Shown in pieces: positions 7,082 through 14,687 of a stretch of 19,321 nucleotides of DNA. The DNA comes from JANNAT01 sp043766915 (lineage in GTDB: Bacteria > Pseudomonadota > Alphaproteobacteria > Rhodobacterales > Rhodobacteraceae). Below the pieces are notes generated by a model that made no database searches, was not told the origin of the DNA, and saw nothing but the letters and a program-made list of their open reading frames with translations. Numbering within the stretch: the first letter of the stretch is position 1; every line of letters starts with the position of its first letter. The position numbers and the translations under genes are program-made. The stretch spans positions 1 through 19,321 of the forward strand of contig JAYUHO010000010.1 in assembly GCA_043766915.1 (NCBI GenBank). The letters run 5' to 3'.

Positions 7082-7435
7082 ATGCAAACCGTCATCAAAT
7101 TGCCCGCAACCCAAGGTCTTGATCCGTCAACCTCCGATCTGGATGGCTGGGTTGTGACCGAAGGCAGCCCGTCAATGAAAACATGGGCGCTGCACACATC
7201 TGCGGCGGGTGACATGGTTTCTGGCATCTGGGAATGTACGGTTGGCAGTTATCACGCCACCTATACTGCCTATGAATATGTCGTGCTGATTGCGGGCCGG
7301 ATCACCATTACCCCCGATGGCGGCGTGCCGGTGACGGTAAAGGCGGGTGATTCCTTTGTGGTGGATCCCACCTTCAAAGGCGTCTGGAAGATCGAGGAAA
7401 ACGTTCGGAAACACTTCGATTTTCGTATCAAATAA
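7082..7435 (+). CDS. DUF861 (EutQ-like) single-domain cupin
   Basis: This 117-residue cytoplasmic protein is a one-domain cupin of the DUF861/Cupin_3 family. The fold is visible in the order ALHTSAAGDMVSGIWECTVGSYHATYTAYEYVVLIAG, then ITPDGGVPVTVKAGDSFVVDPTFKGVWKIEENVRKHF, where W-x-V near the end is typical of the family. Only one His (YHA) lies in the first cupin motif, so metal binding is doubtful. Related proteins include EutQ and the cupin half of ureidoglycine aminohydrolases. AAAGGAT just upstream supports the ATG at 7082 over an earlier in-frame start at 7046. It is the last gene before a hairpin at 7443, so it probably ends the SDR-aminotransferase operon. Confidence 0.85.
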   Translation: MQTVIKLPATQGLDPSTSDLDGWVVTEGSPSMKTWALHTSAAGDMVSGIWECTVGSYHATYTAYEYVVLIAGRITITPDGGVPVTVKAGDSFVVDPTFKGVWKIEENVRKHFDFRIK

Positions 7436-7442
7436 AGGGTTT

Positions 7443-7464
7443 AGGCGGGGTTTGCGCCCTGCCT
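7443..7464 (+). terminator. Probable terminator after the cupin gene
   Basis: AGGCGGGG (7443-7450) pairs with CCCTGCCT (7457-7464) over 8 bp with one G-U pair and a six-base loop TTTGCG. It begins 8 bases after the cupin stop codon. The following tract is TTCCCCCC rather than a T run, so it may be a weak terminator or a 3'-end stabilising hairpin. Confidence 0.55.
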
Positions 7465-7608
7465 TCCCCCCTTAACTATGTGCCAGGGTATTTTGGTTAT
7501 CCGATATCAACCGCGCGATTTTGCTTAGCATCGCACTTGGCCCCATGTTCGTTTCATTCGCCAACCGGATCACTGCGATCCCTTTGGCCCCTTTTGAAAG
7601 GACACGAC

Positions 7609-8076
7609 ATGCTGCCAGCATTCAAACGCACCGCTATCGCCTCATTGACCGCCCTTGCCATTGCGGCCACCCCTGTTACCCCCGCCTTGGCTTGGGGTGA
7701 GAACGAGCAGAATTTTGTCAAAGGCATCGCCGCCACGCTGTTGGTGCAGGGCATCATCCGGGAGACCAAACCGAATCGGCGCTATCAGCCCGTCTATGCC
7801 GATCCGGTGCCGCAGCCCGTTTATGTGGCCCCGCGCGTGCAGACCAGTATCTATCGCACCGCCGCCGCGCAGGCCTTTAACAGCTATTCCACCCGCGAAC
7901 GCCTGCTGATCCAAAAGCGCCTGTCAGCCTATGGATACTATCGCGGCGGCATTGACGGATCGTTCGGGCCGGGCACCTATTCCGCCGTGACCGCCTATGC
8001 CAATGACCAAGGTCAGGGCCGCGATCTGCGGTCTACCGCCGGGGCATTTGGGGTTTATGACGGGTTGATTTACTGA
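7609..8076 (+). CDS. Secreted peptidoglycan-binding-like protein
   Basis: The 155-residue product starts with a classical signal peptide: positively charged FKRT, a hydrophobic core ASLTALAIAATPVTPA, and a likely cleavage after ALA near residue 25. The middle is a P/V/Y-rich linker (PVYADPVPQPVYVAPRV). Residues about 90-130 (RERLLIQKRLSAYGYYRGGIDGSFGPGTYSAVTAYA) match the PG_binding_1 repeat that binds peptidoglycan (Q..L...GYY.G.IDG..G..T..A...). It is predicted to act in the periplasm at the cell wall, with no catalytic domain visible. The ATG at 7609 is chosen because AAAGGA precedes it and the signal peptide then begins correctly. A strong terminator follows. Confidence 0.82.
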   Translation: MLPAFKRTAIASLTALAIAATPVTPALAWGENEQNFVKGIAATLLVQGIIRETKPNRRYQPVYADPVPQPVYVAPRVQTSIYRTAAAQAFNSYSTRERLLIQKRLSAYGYYRGGIDGSFGPGTYSAVTAYANDQGQGRDLRSTAGAFGVYDGLIY

Positions 8077-8099
8077 TCCCTGTTTGCTTGATCTTGATC

Positions 8100-8127
8100 G
8101 CGCGCGCCAATTCATTTTGGCGCGCGC
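8100..8127 (+). terminator. Strong rho-independent terminator
   Basis: GCGCGCGCCAA (8100-8110) and TTGGCGCGCGC (8117-8127) are perfect 11-bp arms around the loop TTCATT, followed by the A/T-rich AATTTATTTG. It sits 24 bases after the stop of the peptidoglycan-binding-like gene and insulates it from the sigma factor gene downstream. Confidence 0.88.
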
Positions 8128-8184
8128 AATTTATTTGTGCCGTCCATCAAGGATTGCTCAGGCCTCTGCGTCTGACTTAGTGTC

Positions 8185-8727
8185 ATGCTGATGGAAACGC
8201 CCGATGAAACCTTGGCCATGGCCGCCGCTGGCGGTGATCGCGACGCGTTTGCAGTGTTGGTGCAGCGGCATTATGACCGGATTTATGGGCTGGCGTATCG
8301 GCTGACCGGCGCACGGGCAGAGGCGCAGGATATGGCGCAAGACATCTGTGCCGCCCTGCCCGCCAAACTGCGCAACTGGCGGGGAGAGGCGCGGTTTACC
8401 ACCTGGCTTTACCGGGTTGTGGTAAATGCGGCCCATGATCTGCGCAGACGGCAGGCCACCCGCGCCCGCGCATCGGCGGGGTGGGGGGATTGGGAAACCG
8501 CGCGACAGGACGAGATTGCGGTGCAGGCCGAAGCGCAGGATTGGCTGACCACCGCGATGATCCGGTTGTCGCCCGAGTTGCGCGATACCGTCGCCTTGGT
8601 TTTGGGCGAAGAGATGACCCAAGCCGAGGCGGGGTCGGTGCTGGGGGTGTCCGAAGGCACGATTGCCTGGCGGATGTCAGACGTAAAAAAGCGCCTGCGC
8701 GCCATGGCCGCCGAGGAGGCAGCATGA
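8185..8727 (+). CDS. ECF-type RNA polymerase sigma factor
   Basis: This 180-residue sigma-70 family group 4 factor directs RNA polymerase to a small regulon. Region 2 spans about residues 20-92 (DAFAVLVQRHYDRIYGLAYRLTG, then FTTWLYRVVVNAAHDLRRR), and region 4 spans about 118-172 with LSPELRDTVALVLGEEMTQAEAGSVLGVSEGTIAWRMSDVKKRLR, whose helix-turn-helix reads the -35 box. The ATG at 8185 is followed by another at 8191, and neither has a good Shine-Dalgarno, so translation may be from a leaderless or near-leaderless mRNA. Its stop overlaps the ATG of the next gene by 4 bases, implying coupled synthesis with the vWA protein, a likely regulator of its activity. Confidence 0.9.
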   Translation: MLMETPDETLAMAAAGGDRDAFAVLVQRHYDRIYGLAYRLTGARAEAQDMAQDICAALPAKLRNWRGEARFTTWLYRVVVNAAHDLRRRQATRARASAGWGDWETARQDEIAVQAEAQDWLTTAMIRLSPELRDTVALVLGEEMTQAEAGSVLGVSEGTIAWRMSDVKKRLRAMAAEEAA

Positions 8728-10970
8728 TGGATGAGAAACCCGACCCCCTTGATCCCCTGAAAGCCGCGTTGCGTCGCGTCCCGGCACCCGATGGCGATGC
8801 AAAGGCCGCAGCGATGCGTCTTGCCATGGAAAATTTTGACCGTCTCCAAGGATCGACCGCTGACTTGCGTCCCAATGAAGACCGCCCTGTGAAGGCGGGA
8901 TTCAGGATGGGAGTATTTACCATGTTCAAAGCCCTTAAAACCAAACCGCTGCTGGCGGCGTCCACGTCTGTGGCGGCGCTGTGCCTTGGGATTTTTGTTG
9001 TGTTGCCATTGATCAACACCGGCCCGTTGAGCGAAGCCACTTTGCCCGGCGTGCTGACCGACGGGCCTGTTCAGAACGCGCCGATTGTCGACAGCGATCC
9101 CCTGCCGGAAGGCACTGTTTCCAATGATACGGTGGTGACGGATCAGGTTGCCGCGACGGCGCCGGCCAAAGCGCCCACTGCCCCCGCGGAAGTGACGCAA
9201 CAGGATGGTGTGGCCCCGCTGCCAGAGCCAACTGTTGAGCAGATGCCAAAGGCCGAGCTGGCTCCGGGGGCGGCTTTGGACGGAATCGTCAAAGACAAAG
9301 CTGCGATTGATGCTCAGGATCCGACTTGCAAAGGCTTTTGCATCAAAGGGGTCGCCCGTATGGGGCTTGTTACAGACGACGTCGAAGCTGATAATGGTCG
9401 ATTAGCAGAAGCTGTGCCGAATGACAGCAGCCGCGTGCTCGAACGCAAGCGTACAGCGACCACGGTGATGACCGAGGCGGGGCCTTTGGCGATGTCTGAA
9501 ACCGAAACCATGGCCGATATGACTGAAGCTCCGATGCCCGCCCCGGCCGATATGGCCGCGCCGCCTTTGGAAAACACCGAAGCCTTTGCAACCGCTCCGG
9601 TAAACCCCGTCAAGATCACCGCCGAAGAACCGGTTTCCACCTTTTCCATTGACGTTGATACCGCGTCTTATTCCATCGTGCGCTCCTCGCTGAATGCGGG
9701 TTTTCTGCCCGATCCGGCGTCGGTCCGGGTTGAGGAAATGGTGAATTACTTCCCCTATGCCTATGCCGCCCCCGACGGCGATCAGGCCTTTCTCCCTTCG
9801 ATCACGGTGATGCCAACGCCGTGGAACCCCAACACCCGGCTGGTGCATATCGGTATTCAGGGCGAGATGCCCGCAATTGCCAACCGCCCAGCCCTGAACC
9901 TGGTGTTCTTGATCGACACATCTGGCAGCATGGACGAGCCGAACAAGCTGCCGCTGTTGAAACAATCCTTGGCGCTGATGCTGACGCAGTTGCACCCGCG
10001 TGATCAGGTGGCGATTGTGGCCTATGCCGGGTCTGCGGGGCAGGTTCTGGCCCCCACGATGGCCACCGATCAGGCCAGCATTATGGCGGCGCTGGACAAT
10101 CTGGCTGCGGGTGGGTCCACCGCCGGGGCTAAAGGGCTGGAGCTGGCCTATCAGGTTGCCGCAACAATGGCGCAGGATGGTGAGGTTTCGCGCGTGCTGC
10201 TGGCGACCGACGGCGATTTCAATGTGGGAATTGACGACCCCGAGGCATTGAAAACCTACATCGCCGGGAAACGCAAATCGGGCACCTATCTGTCGGTGCT
10301 GGGCTTTGGGCGCCGCAATCTGGATGATGCCACCATGCAGGCGTTGGCGCAGAACGGCAACGGGCAGGCGGCCTATATCGACACGCTGAACGAGGCGCGC
10401 AAAGTGCTGGTGGATCAACTGACAGGAGCGCTTTATCCGATTGCGAACAATGTGAAAATTCAGGTGGAATGGAACCCGGCGCAAGTGGCCGAATACCGTC
10501 TGATCGGCTATGAGACCCGCGCGCTGAACCGCGAGGATTTCAACAACGGCAAGGTCGATGCGGGCGACATTGGTGCTGGCACATCGGTGACGGCGATATA
10601 CGAGATCACCGCACCGGGCAGCCCGACGCTTTTGAACGATCCGCTGCGCTATGGCAGCTCTGCCACCCCTGTTGAAAACGGCGCCGAGTTAGGCTTTTTG
10701 CGGCTACGTTCGGTGGCACCAGGAGCCACTGACAGCACGCTGCAGGAAACCGCAATTCGTGCCGGGGACGGGCAACTGTCGGATGATGCCCGTTTTGCGG
10801 TGGCAATTGCGGGCTTTGGGCAACTGTTGTCGGGCGCGAAATACCTGGGCGATTGGGGCTGGGATCAGGCGATTGATCAGGCGTTGGCCGCGCGGGGGGC
10901 CGATGAATTCGGGTATCGGATTGAGGCGGTTAATCTGATGCGGATGGCCAAAGGATTGTCTGCGCAGTGA
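8724..10970 (+). CDS. YfbK-like von Willebrand A protein with anti-sigma-like N-terminal head
   Basis: This 748-residue membrane protein starts at an ATG overlapping the sigma factor stop. Residues 1-66 are a charged, probably cytoplasmic head, and about 73-97 form one membrane helix (LLAASTSVAALCLGIFVVLPLI). Residues 98-300 are a Pro/Ala/Thr-rich low-complexity linker with a CKGFC motif (202-206). Residues about 304-380 match the vWA-associated N-terminal domain of YfbK (VSTFSIDVDTASYSIVR). The vWA domain, about 390-565, has an intact MIDAS: DTSGS (398-402), Thr466 in GGST and Asp496 in ATDGD. A DUF3520-type domain fills the rest (EWNPAQVAEYRLIGYETRAL). The likely role is a periplasmic metal-dependent binding module coupled through the membrane to the sigma factor. 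An internal ATG at 8922 has its own GGGAG and would give a form lacking the head. Confidence 0.9.
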   Translation: MMDEKPDPLDPLKAALRRVPAPDGDAKAAAMRLAMENFDRLQGSTADLRPNEDRPVKAGFRMGVFTMFKALKTKPLLAASTSVAALCLGIFVVLPLINTGPLSEATLPGVLTDGPVQNAPIVDSDPLPEGTVSNDTVVTDQVAATAPAKAPTAPAEVTQQDGVAPLPEPTVEQMPKAELAPGAALDGIVKDKAAIDAQDPTCKGFCIKGVARMGLVTDDVEADNGRLAEAVPNDSSRVLERKRTATTVMTEAGPLAMSETETMADMTEAPMPAPADMAAPPLENTEAFATAPVNPVKITAEEPVSTFSIDVDTASYSIVRSSLNAGFLPDPASVRVEEMVNYFPYAYAAPDGDQAFLPSITVMPTPWNPNTRLVHIGIQGEMPAIANRPALNLVFLIDTSGSMDEPNKLPLLKQSLALMLTQLHPRDQVAIVAYAGSAGQVLAPTMATDQASIMAALDNLAAGGSTAGAKGLELAYQVAATMAQDGEVSRVLLATDGDFNVGIDDPEALKTYIAGKRKSGTYLSVLGFGRRNLDDATMQALAQNGNGQAAYIDTLNEARKVLVDQLTGALYPIANNVKIQVEWNPAQVAEYRLIGYETRALNREDFNNGKVDAGDIGAGTSVTAIYEITAPGSPTLLNDPLRYGSSATPVENGAELGFLRLRSVAPGATDSTLQETAIRAGDGQLSDDARFAVAIAGFGQLLSGAKYLGDWGWDQAIDQALAARGADEFGYRIEAVNLMRMAKGLSAQ

Positions 10971-10995
10971 TCAGGTCCGGCTTGAAGGGTCTGCT

Positions 10996-11014
10996 ACAAT
11001 TTAGCTAAAATTGT
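10996..11014. repeat. AT-rich hairpin after the vWA gene
   Basis: ACAATTT (10996-11002) and AAATTGT (11008-11014) are exact reverse complements around AGCTA, starting 26 bases after a stop codon. A similar A/T palindrome follows the stop at 368. Both are followed by a copy of the G/C-rich intergenic repeat, so the two parts may form one composite 3'-end element. Confidence 0.45.
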
Positions 11015-11024
11015 CTTTCGCATT

Positions 11025-11067
11025 GGCAAAAATATCCTGCGGGGGTCTGGGGGTGCAAAACCCCCAG
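11025..11067 (+). repeat. Palindromic intergenic repeat, copy 2
   Basis: The core TTGGCAAAAATATCCTGCGG begins at about 11024 and leads into G-rich sequence and a hairpin with 8-bp arms CTGGGGGT (11047-11054) and ACCCCCAG (11060-11067) around GCAAA. The core matches the reverse strand of the element at 444-463. Like that copy it lies between two convergent genes, here the vWA gene and the Hsp20 gene. It may end transcription or protect the 3' ends of mRNAs. Confidence 0.65.
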
Positions 11068-11109
11068 TGGCGGCCATGAAAAGAGATCAGTTTTCGCGAA
11101 TCTCACGTA

Positions 11110-11146
11110 AAACGTAAAACGGCGCGCAGGAGGGCCCTGCGCGCCG
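11110..11146 (-). terminator. Rho-independent terminator of the Hsp20 gene
   Basis: On the minus strand an 11-bp perfect G/C stem, CGGCGCGCAGG (11136-11146) with CCTGCGCGCCG (11120-11130), encloses a five-base loop and is followed by TTTTACGTTTT. It begins about 20 bases past the Hsp20 stop codon. The T-containing tail is a short direct repeat (ACGTAAA on the plus strand). Confidence 0.85.
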
Positions 11147-11166
11147 GATGTTACTTTCAATACGGA

Positions 11167-11646
11167 TTAAACCGTAACGGTGTCCACGGCCTTTGCCTCA
11201 ACCGTATTGCCATCCACATCCGCCACGCGGCCAATCTCAATCCGGCGGGGTTTCAGCGCCTCGGGGGTTTCGCGCGCAAGGTCGATATGCAGCATGCCAT
11301 GGGCGTGGTCGGCCCCGGTGACGCGGACATGATCGGCCAGCGCAAAGCGCCGCTCAAACGCGCGGGTCGCAATGCCACGGTGCAGATAGGTTTTGGCATC
11401 GGCGTCGGGCGCCTTGCGGGCGGTGACGTGCAGCGCGCCGTCCTTTACCTCAACCGTCAGCTCATCAGGGGTGAACCCGGCCACGGCGACAGAGATGCGA
11501 TAGGCATCCGTCCCTGTCTTTTCAATGTTATAGGGCGGATAGGTGGGGTGGGCCACGTCTGCGGTCAGCGCGCGATCCATCAGATCGGCGATGCGGTCAA
11601 AACCAACGGTGGCACGGTACAGCGGGGCGAAATCAAAACTGCGCAT
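11167..11646 (-). CDS. Small heat shock protein, Hsp20/IbpA family
   Basis: This 159-residue chaperone binds unfolding proteins during heat stress. The N-terminal MRSFDFAPLYRATVGFDRIADLMDRAL is the class A IbpA-type start, and the alpha-crystallin domain covers about residues 36-130 (YPPYNIEKTGTDAYRISVAVAGFTPDELTVEVKDGALHVTARK, then the edge-strand motif around HGMLHIDLARE). The C-terminal tail lacks a clear I-x-I motif, except for RRIEIG near 139-144. The start at 11646 is chosen from AGAGGA directly upstream and family N-termini, though the frame is open for 12 more codons. Its leader folds into a likely RNA thermometer and a terminator follows, so it appears to be a single-gene heat-induced unit. 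Confidence 0.92.
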   Translation of the reverse strand: MRSFDFAPLYRATVGFDRIADLMDRALTADVAHPTYPPYNIEKTGTDAYRISVAVAGFTPDELTVEVKDGALHVTARKAPDADAKTYLHRGIATRAFERRFALADHVRVTGADHAHGMLHIDLARETPEALKPRRIEIGRVADVDGNTVEAKAVDTVTV

Positions 11647-11736
11647 ATCATCCTCTTTCAAGCGATGTCTGGGCCTTCCCAAGCGGGACAGGCGGGTTAA
11701 CGCCCGGAACCCGATTGCGGCATTCCTTGGCCAGAC
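11647..11736 (-). promoter_or_regulatory. ROSE-like RNA thermometer in the Hsp20 leader
   Basis: Directly ahead of the ATG, CATCGCTTGAAAGAGGATG (11667 down to 11649) folds into a hairpin that pairs the Shine-Dalgarno AGAGGAT with TCGCTT, leaving one bulged G and a GAAA loop. The segment contains UCGCU, which fits the UYGCU signature of ROSE elements, where the G is bulged opposite the Shine-Dalgarno. Upstream, GTCTGGCC (11736-11729) pairs with GGCCCAGAC (11675-11667), with CCAAG and CTTGG extending the helix, so a second structured domain encloses CGGGTT/AACCCG. From family knowledge, ROSE elements control small heat shock genes in alphaproteobacteria by melting at high temperature. The fold was drawn by hand. 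Confidence 0.6.
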
Positions 11737-11742
11737 TTACTT

Positions 11743-11767
11743 GGGAATGGAAATATGGGCTTTCAAG
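11743..11767 (-). promoter_or_regulatory. Possible RpoH-type promoter of the Hsp20 gene
   Basis: CTTGAAA (11767-11761, minus strand) matches the -35 element of heat-shock sigma factor promoters, and CCATTCCC (11750-11743) is a loose -10 candidate ten bases further on. The spacing is short and the -10 match weak. Transcription would begin near 11735, which coincides with the start of the structured leader. The call rests on position and the -35 match only. Confidence 0.35.
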
Positions 11768-11805
11768 ACCCCGTCATTTGCCGACTGTCGCGCGACGACG
11801 ACCAT

Positions 11806-12612
11806 CTACGGCTTGATAAACTTTGCCCCGCCACCCGTGCCGCCAGACAACACCCGAACAGTGCCGCCGCGCAACGATGTCACCCGATCGCCCTTGGCCA
11901 TTTCGGCACGCAACACCTCAAGCGGGCCGTCCAGCGCGGTGCCGAGGGCCACTTTTTCGCCTTCGACATCTGCCTTGGCGGAAACAACCGAAACGATGCG
12001 CGCCACACCATCCTTGATCACAAAAACCGGTGCGCCCGAGGATCCGAAATCAACATCGCATGACAGCACCAAAACGTCGGGGGATTGATCCAGCACATGG
12101 CAGACCTGTTGCAACGACGGCGCTTCGGCGCGATCCTGGGCGTATGACACCACGCCCACCTGATCGCCGCGGGATGGTCGTGCTGCGGTTTCAAATGGTT
12201 TGACGGACGGCAGGCGAATGGGTTGATCCAATTGCAGCAAGGCCAGATCAAACGCCACCCGGTCAAGACTGTCTACACCCGCGTAGATGTAATCGGGATG
12301 TGCCACGGCGCGTACCACGCCGCGGTAAGCTTCGGCACGGCCATTGCGCCAGCCGGCCAGAAATTCGATATCGGTGTCTTGCATCCGCGCACCGGTGGAT
12401 TTGTCATATAAACAATGCGCCGCCGTCAGCACCAGTTGCGGCGCAATCAGAGTGCCGGTGCAAAACCCGTGCGTGCCCAGATTGAGCCGCCCAACCGCGT
12501 TCCAGCCCTTGCCCGCATCGCCCGTCTGCAGGCTGAACAACGGAGATTCGTCAGCGCTTGCACAGGATAGTCCGGTCAATAAAAACACTACGGCGGTCAG
12601 GGCAAGGCGCAT
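11806..12612 (-). CDS. Secreted trypsin-like serine protease
   Basis: This 268-residue protein begins with a signal peptide (MRLALTAVVFLLTGLSCASA, cleavage near residue 20) and a chymotrypsin-fold S1 domain. The catalytic triad is His66 in TAAHC, Asp122 in FDLALLQLD and Ser192 in DFGSSGAP, where GSSGA replaces the usual GDSGG. Cysteine pairs 51/67 and 171/185 are placed for disulfides. It is predicted to be exported and to cut peptide bonds in the periplasm or outside, resembling the V8/glutamyl endopeptidase-like bacterial S1 group. No pro-region, PDZ or membrane anchor is seen. AGGA about a dozen bases ahead of the ATG is a weak start signal. It is divergent from the gene at 12742. Confidence 0.88.
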   Translation of the reverse strand: MRLALTAVVFLLTGLSCASADESPLFSLQTGDAGKGWNAVGRLNLGTHGFCTGTLIAPQLVLTAAHCLYDKSTGARMQDTDIEFLAGWRNGRAEAYRGVVRAVAHPDYIYAGVDSLDRVAFDLALLQLDQPIRLPSVKPFETAARPSRGDQVGVVSYAQDRAEAPSLQQVCHVLDQSPDVLVLSCDVDFGSSGAPVFVIKDGVARIVSVVSAKADVEGEKVALGTALDGPLEVLRAEMAKGDRVTSLRGGTVRVLSGGTGGGAKFIKP

Positions 12613-12741
12613 TTGTCAGATCGATCCTTTCAAGGTATCTTGTCCAGATATCCGTTAACTGCGGCATTATTTTGGCCAGCCTTTTTTGCACTATGCCTTG
12701 CTCTGTCCCCTTTTGACCATGTAATTTTCAGGAGAGTTGAA

Positions 12742-13403
12742 ATGACCCTTGCAACCATCATCCAATCCCGCACCACCGCGCTGATAAACGCCTTTGTGCG
12801 CGACATATTCCCGCCCTTGGTCGAGGTTGACGATGTCACCGCTTTGGCCGGATTAACCACAGTTTTGGACGAGTTTAACGATGTCGGCCTTGCAGCGGGC
12901 GGATTGAACCGCCGCTCGACAGCCAATGTAGTGATGTTGGCCGCACCAGGCGGCGTGGCGGACAAAGCATCGGTCTGGGTGCGGGCGGATTACTCTGATT
13001 ACCGCGCCGCCTATGCCGCGTTTGTGCGCCACATGTATCGCGTCACGGTGACCGGTGCGGATTTGGCCGCCTATGATATGGATCACCTTCTGAACCGCGC
13101 ACGGGCGGGCAATGGCAATAGTTTGCTGCGGATCGAAGCCTCTCCGTTGGGGGTAAACCGTCAGTGGGGATCGGTGCTGGAAAAGCTGGCCAGTCAGGCC
13201 ACGGTTGCCGGAAATCAGCGCACACGGCGGTTGATGAGCCATCTGATCGCCGCCAAAGTTGCCGGGTTCGCGCCACCGACCACATTGCAAGATCCGGTCA
13301 GCCGGGCGCGATTGGTGCGTGAACTGGCCAGTCTGGGCATTCCGCAGAAAGACGCGCAGGATGGGCTTGATGTGTTGCTTGGCCATATCGCGCGCAATTT
13401 GCG

Positions 13404-13407
<4 letters not shown>
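12742..13407 (+). CDS. Unrecognised 221-residue protein with possible HNH-like core
   Basis: I do not recognise a named family with confidence. The start at 12742 is supported by GGAGAG just upstream. The protein is soluble, without signal peptide or membrane helix. Its centre (residues 111-150) reads YDMDHLLNRARAGNGNSLLRIEA, then VNRQWGSVLEK. The D-x-D-H-L-L-N-R block followed about 20 residues later by N-R-x-W-G resembles an HNH (His-Me finger) nuclease layout, but no Zn-binding cysteines are present. The N-terminal third is helical (SRTTALINAFVRDIFPPL), and the tail includes SRARLVRELASLGIPQKDAQDGLDVLLGHIARNL. It converges with glcF, the two stop codons overlapping by 4 bases. Nuclease activity is only a guess. 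Confidence 0.7.
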
Positions 13408-14684
<1,277 letters not shown>

Positions 14685-14687
14685 CAA

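Noticed and set aside
6155..7114. A 319-codon minus-strand frame under the aminotransferase gene
   Set aside because: It overlaps conserved PLP-binding motifs on the other strand and shows no recognisable protein features.
7485..7505. A further copy of the intergenic repeat core (GTATTTT with a GCC-rich flank)
   Set aside because: Only the seven-base GTATTTT is shared, with no adjoining hairpin or G run.
7480..7608. Upstream extension of the peptidoglycan-binding-like gene
   Set aside because: It would bury the signal peptide. AAAGGA before ATG 7609 and the signal peptide position favour the shorter form.
9402..10484. A 360-codon open frame on the minus strand inside the vWA gene
   Set aside because: It is antisense to a well-supported vWA domain, is rich in H, R, G and Q as shadow frames of GC-rich genes are, and has no family motif.
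11656..11662. CTTGAAA near the Hsp20 start as a heat-shock -35 box
   Set aside because: It lies within the ribosome-site hairpin, so a promoter there would start transcription inside the coding region. The copy at 11761-11767 is better placed.
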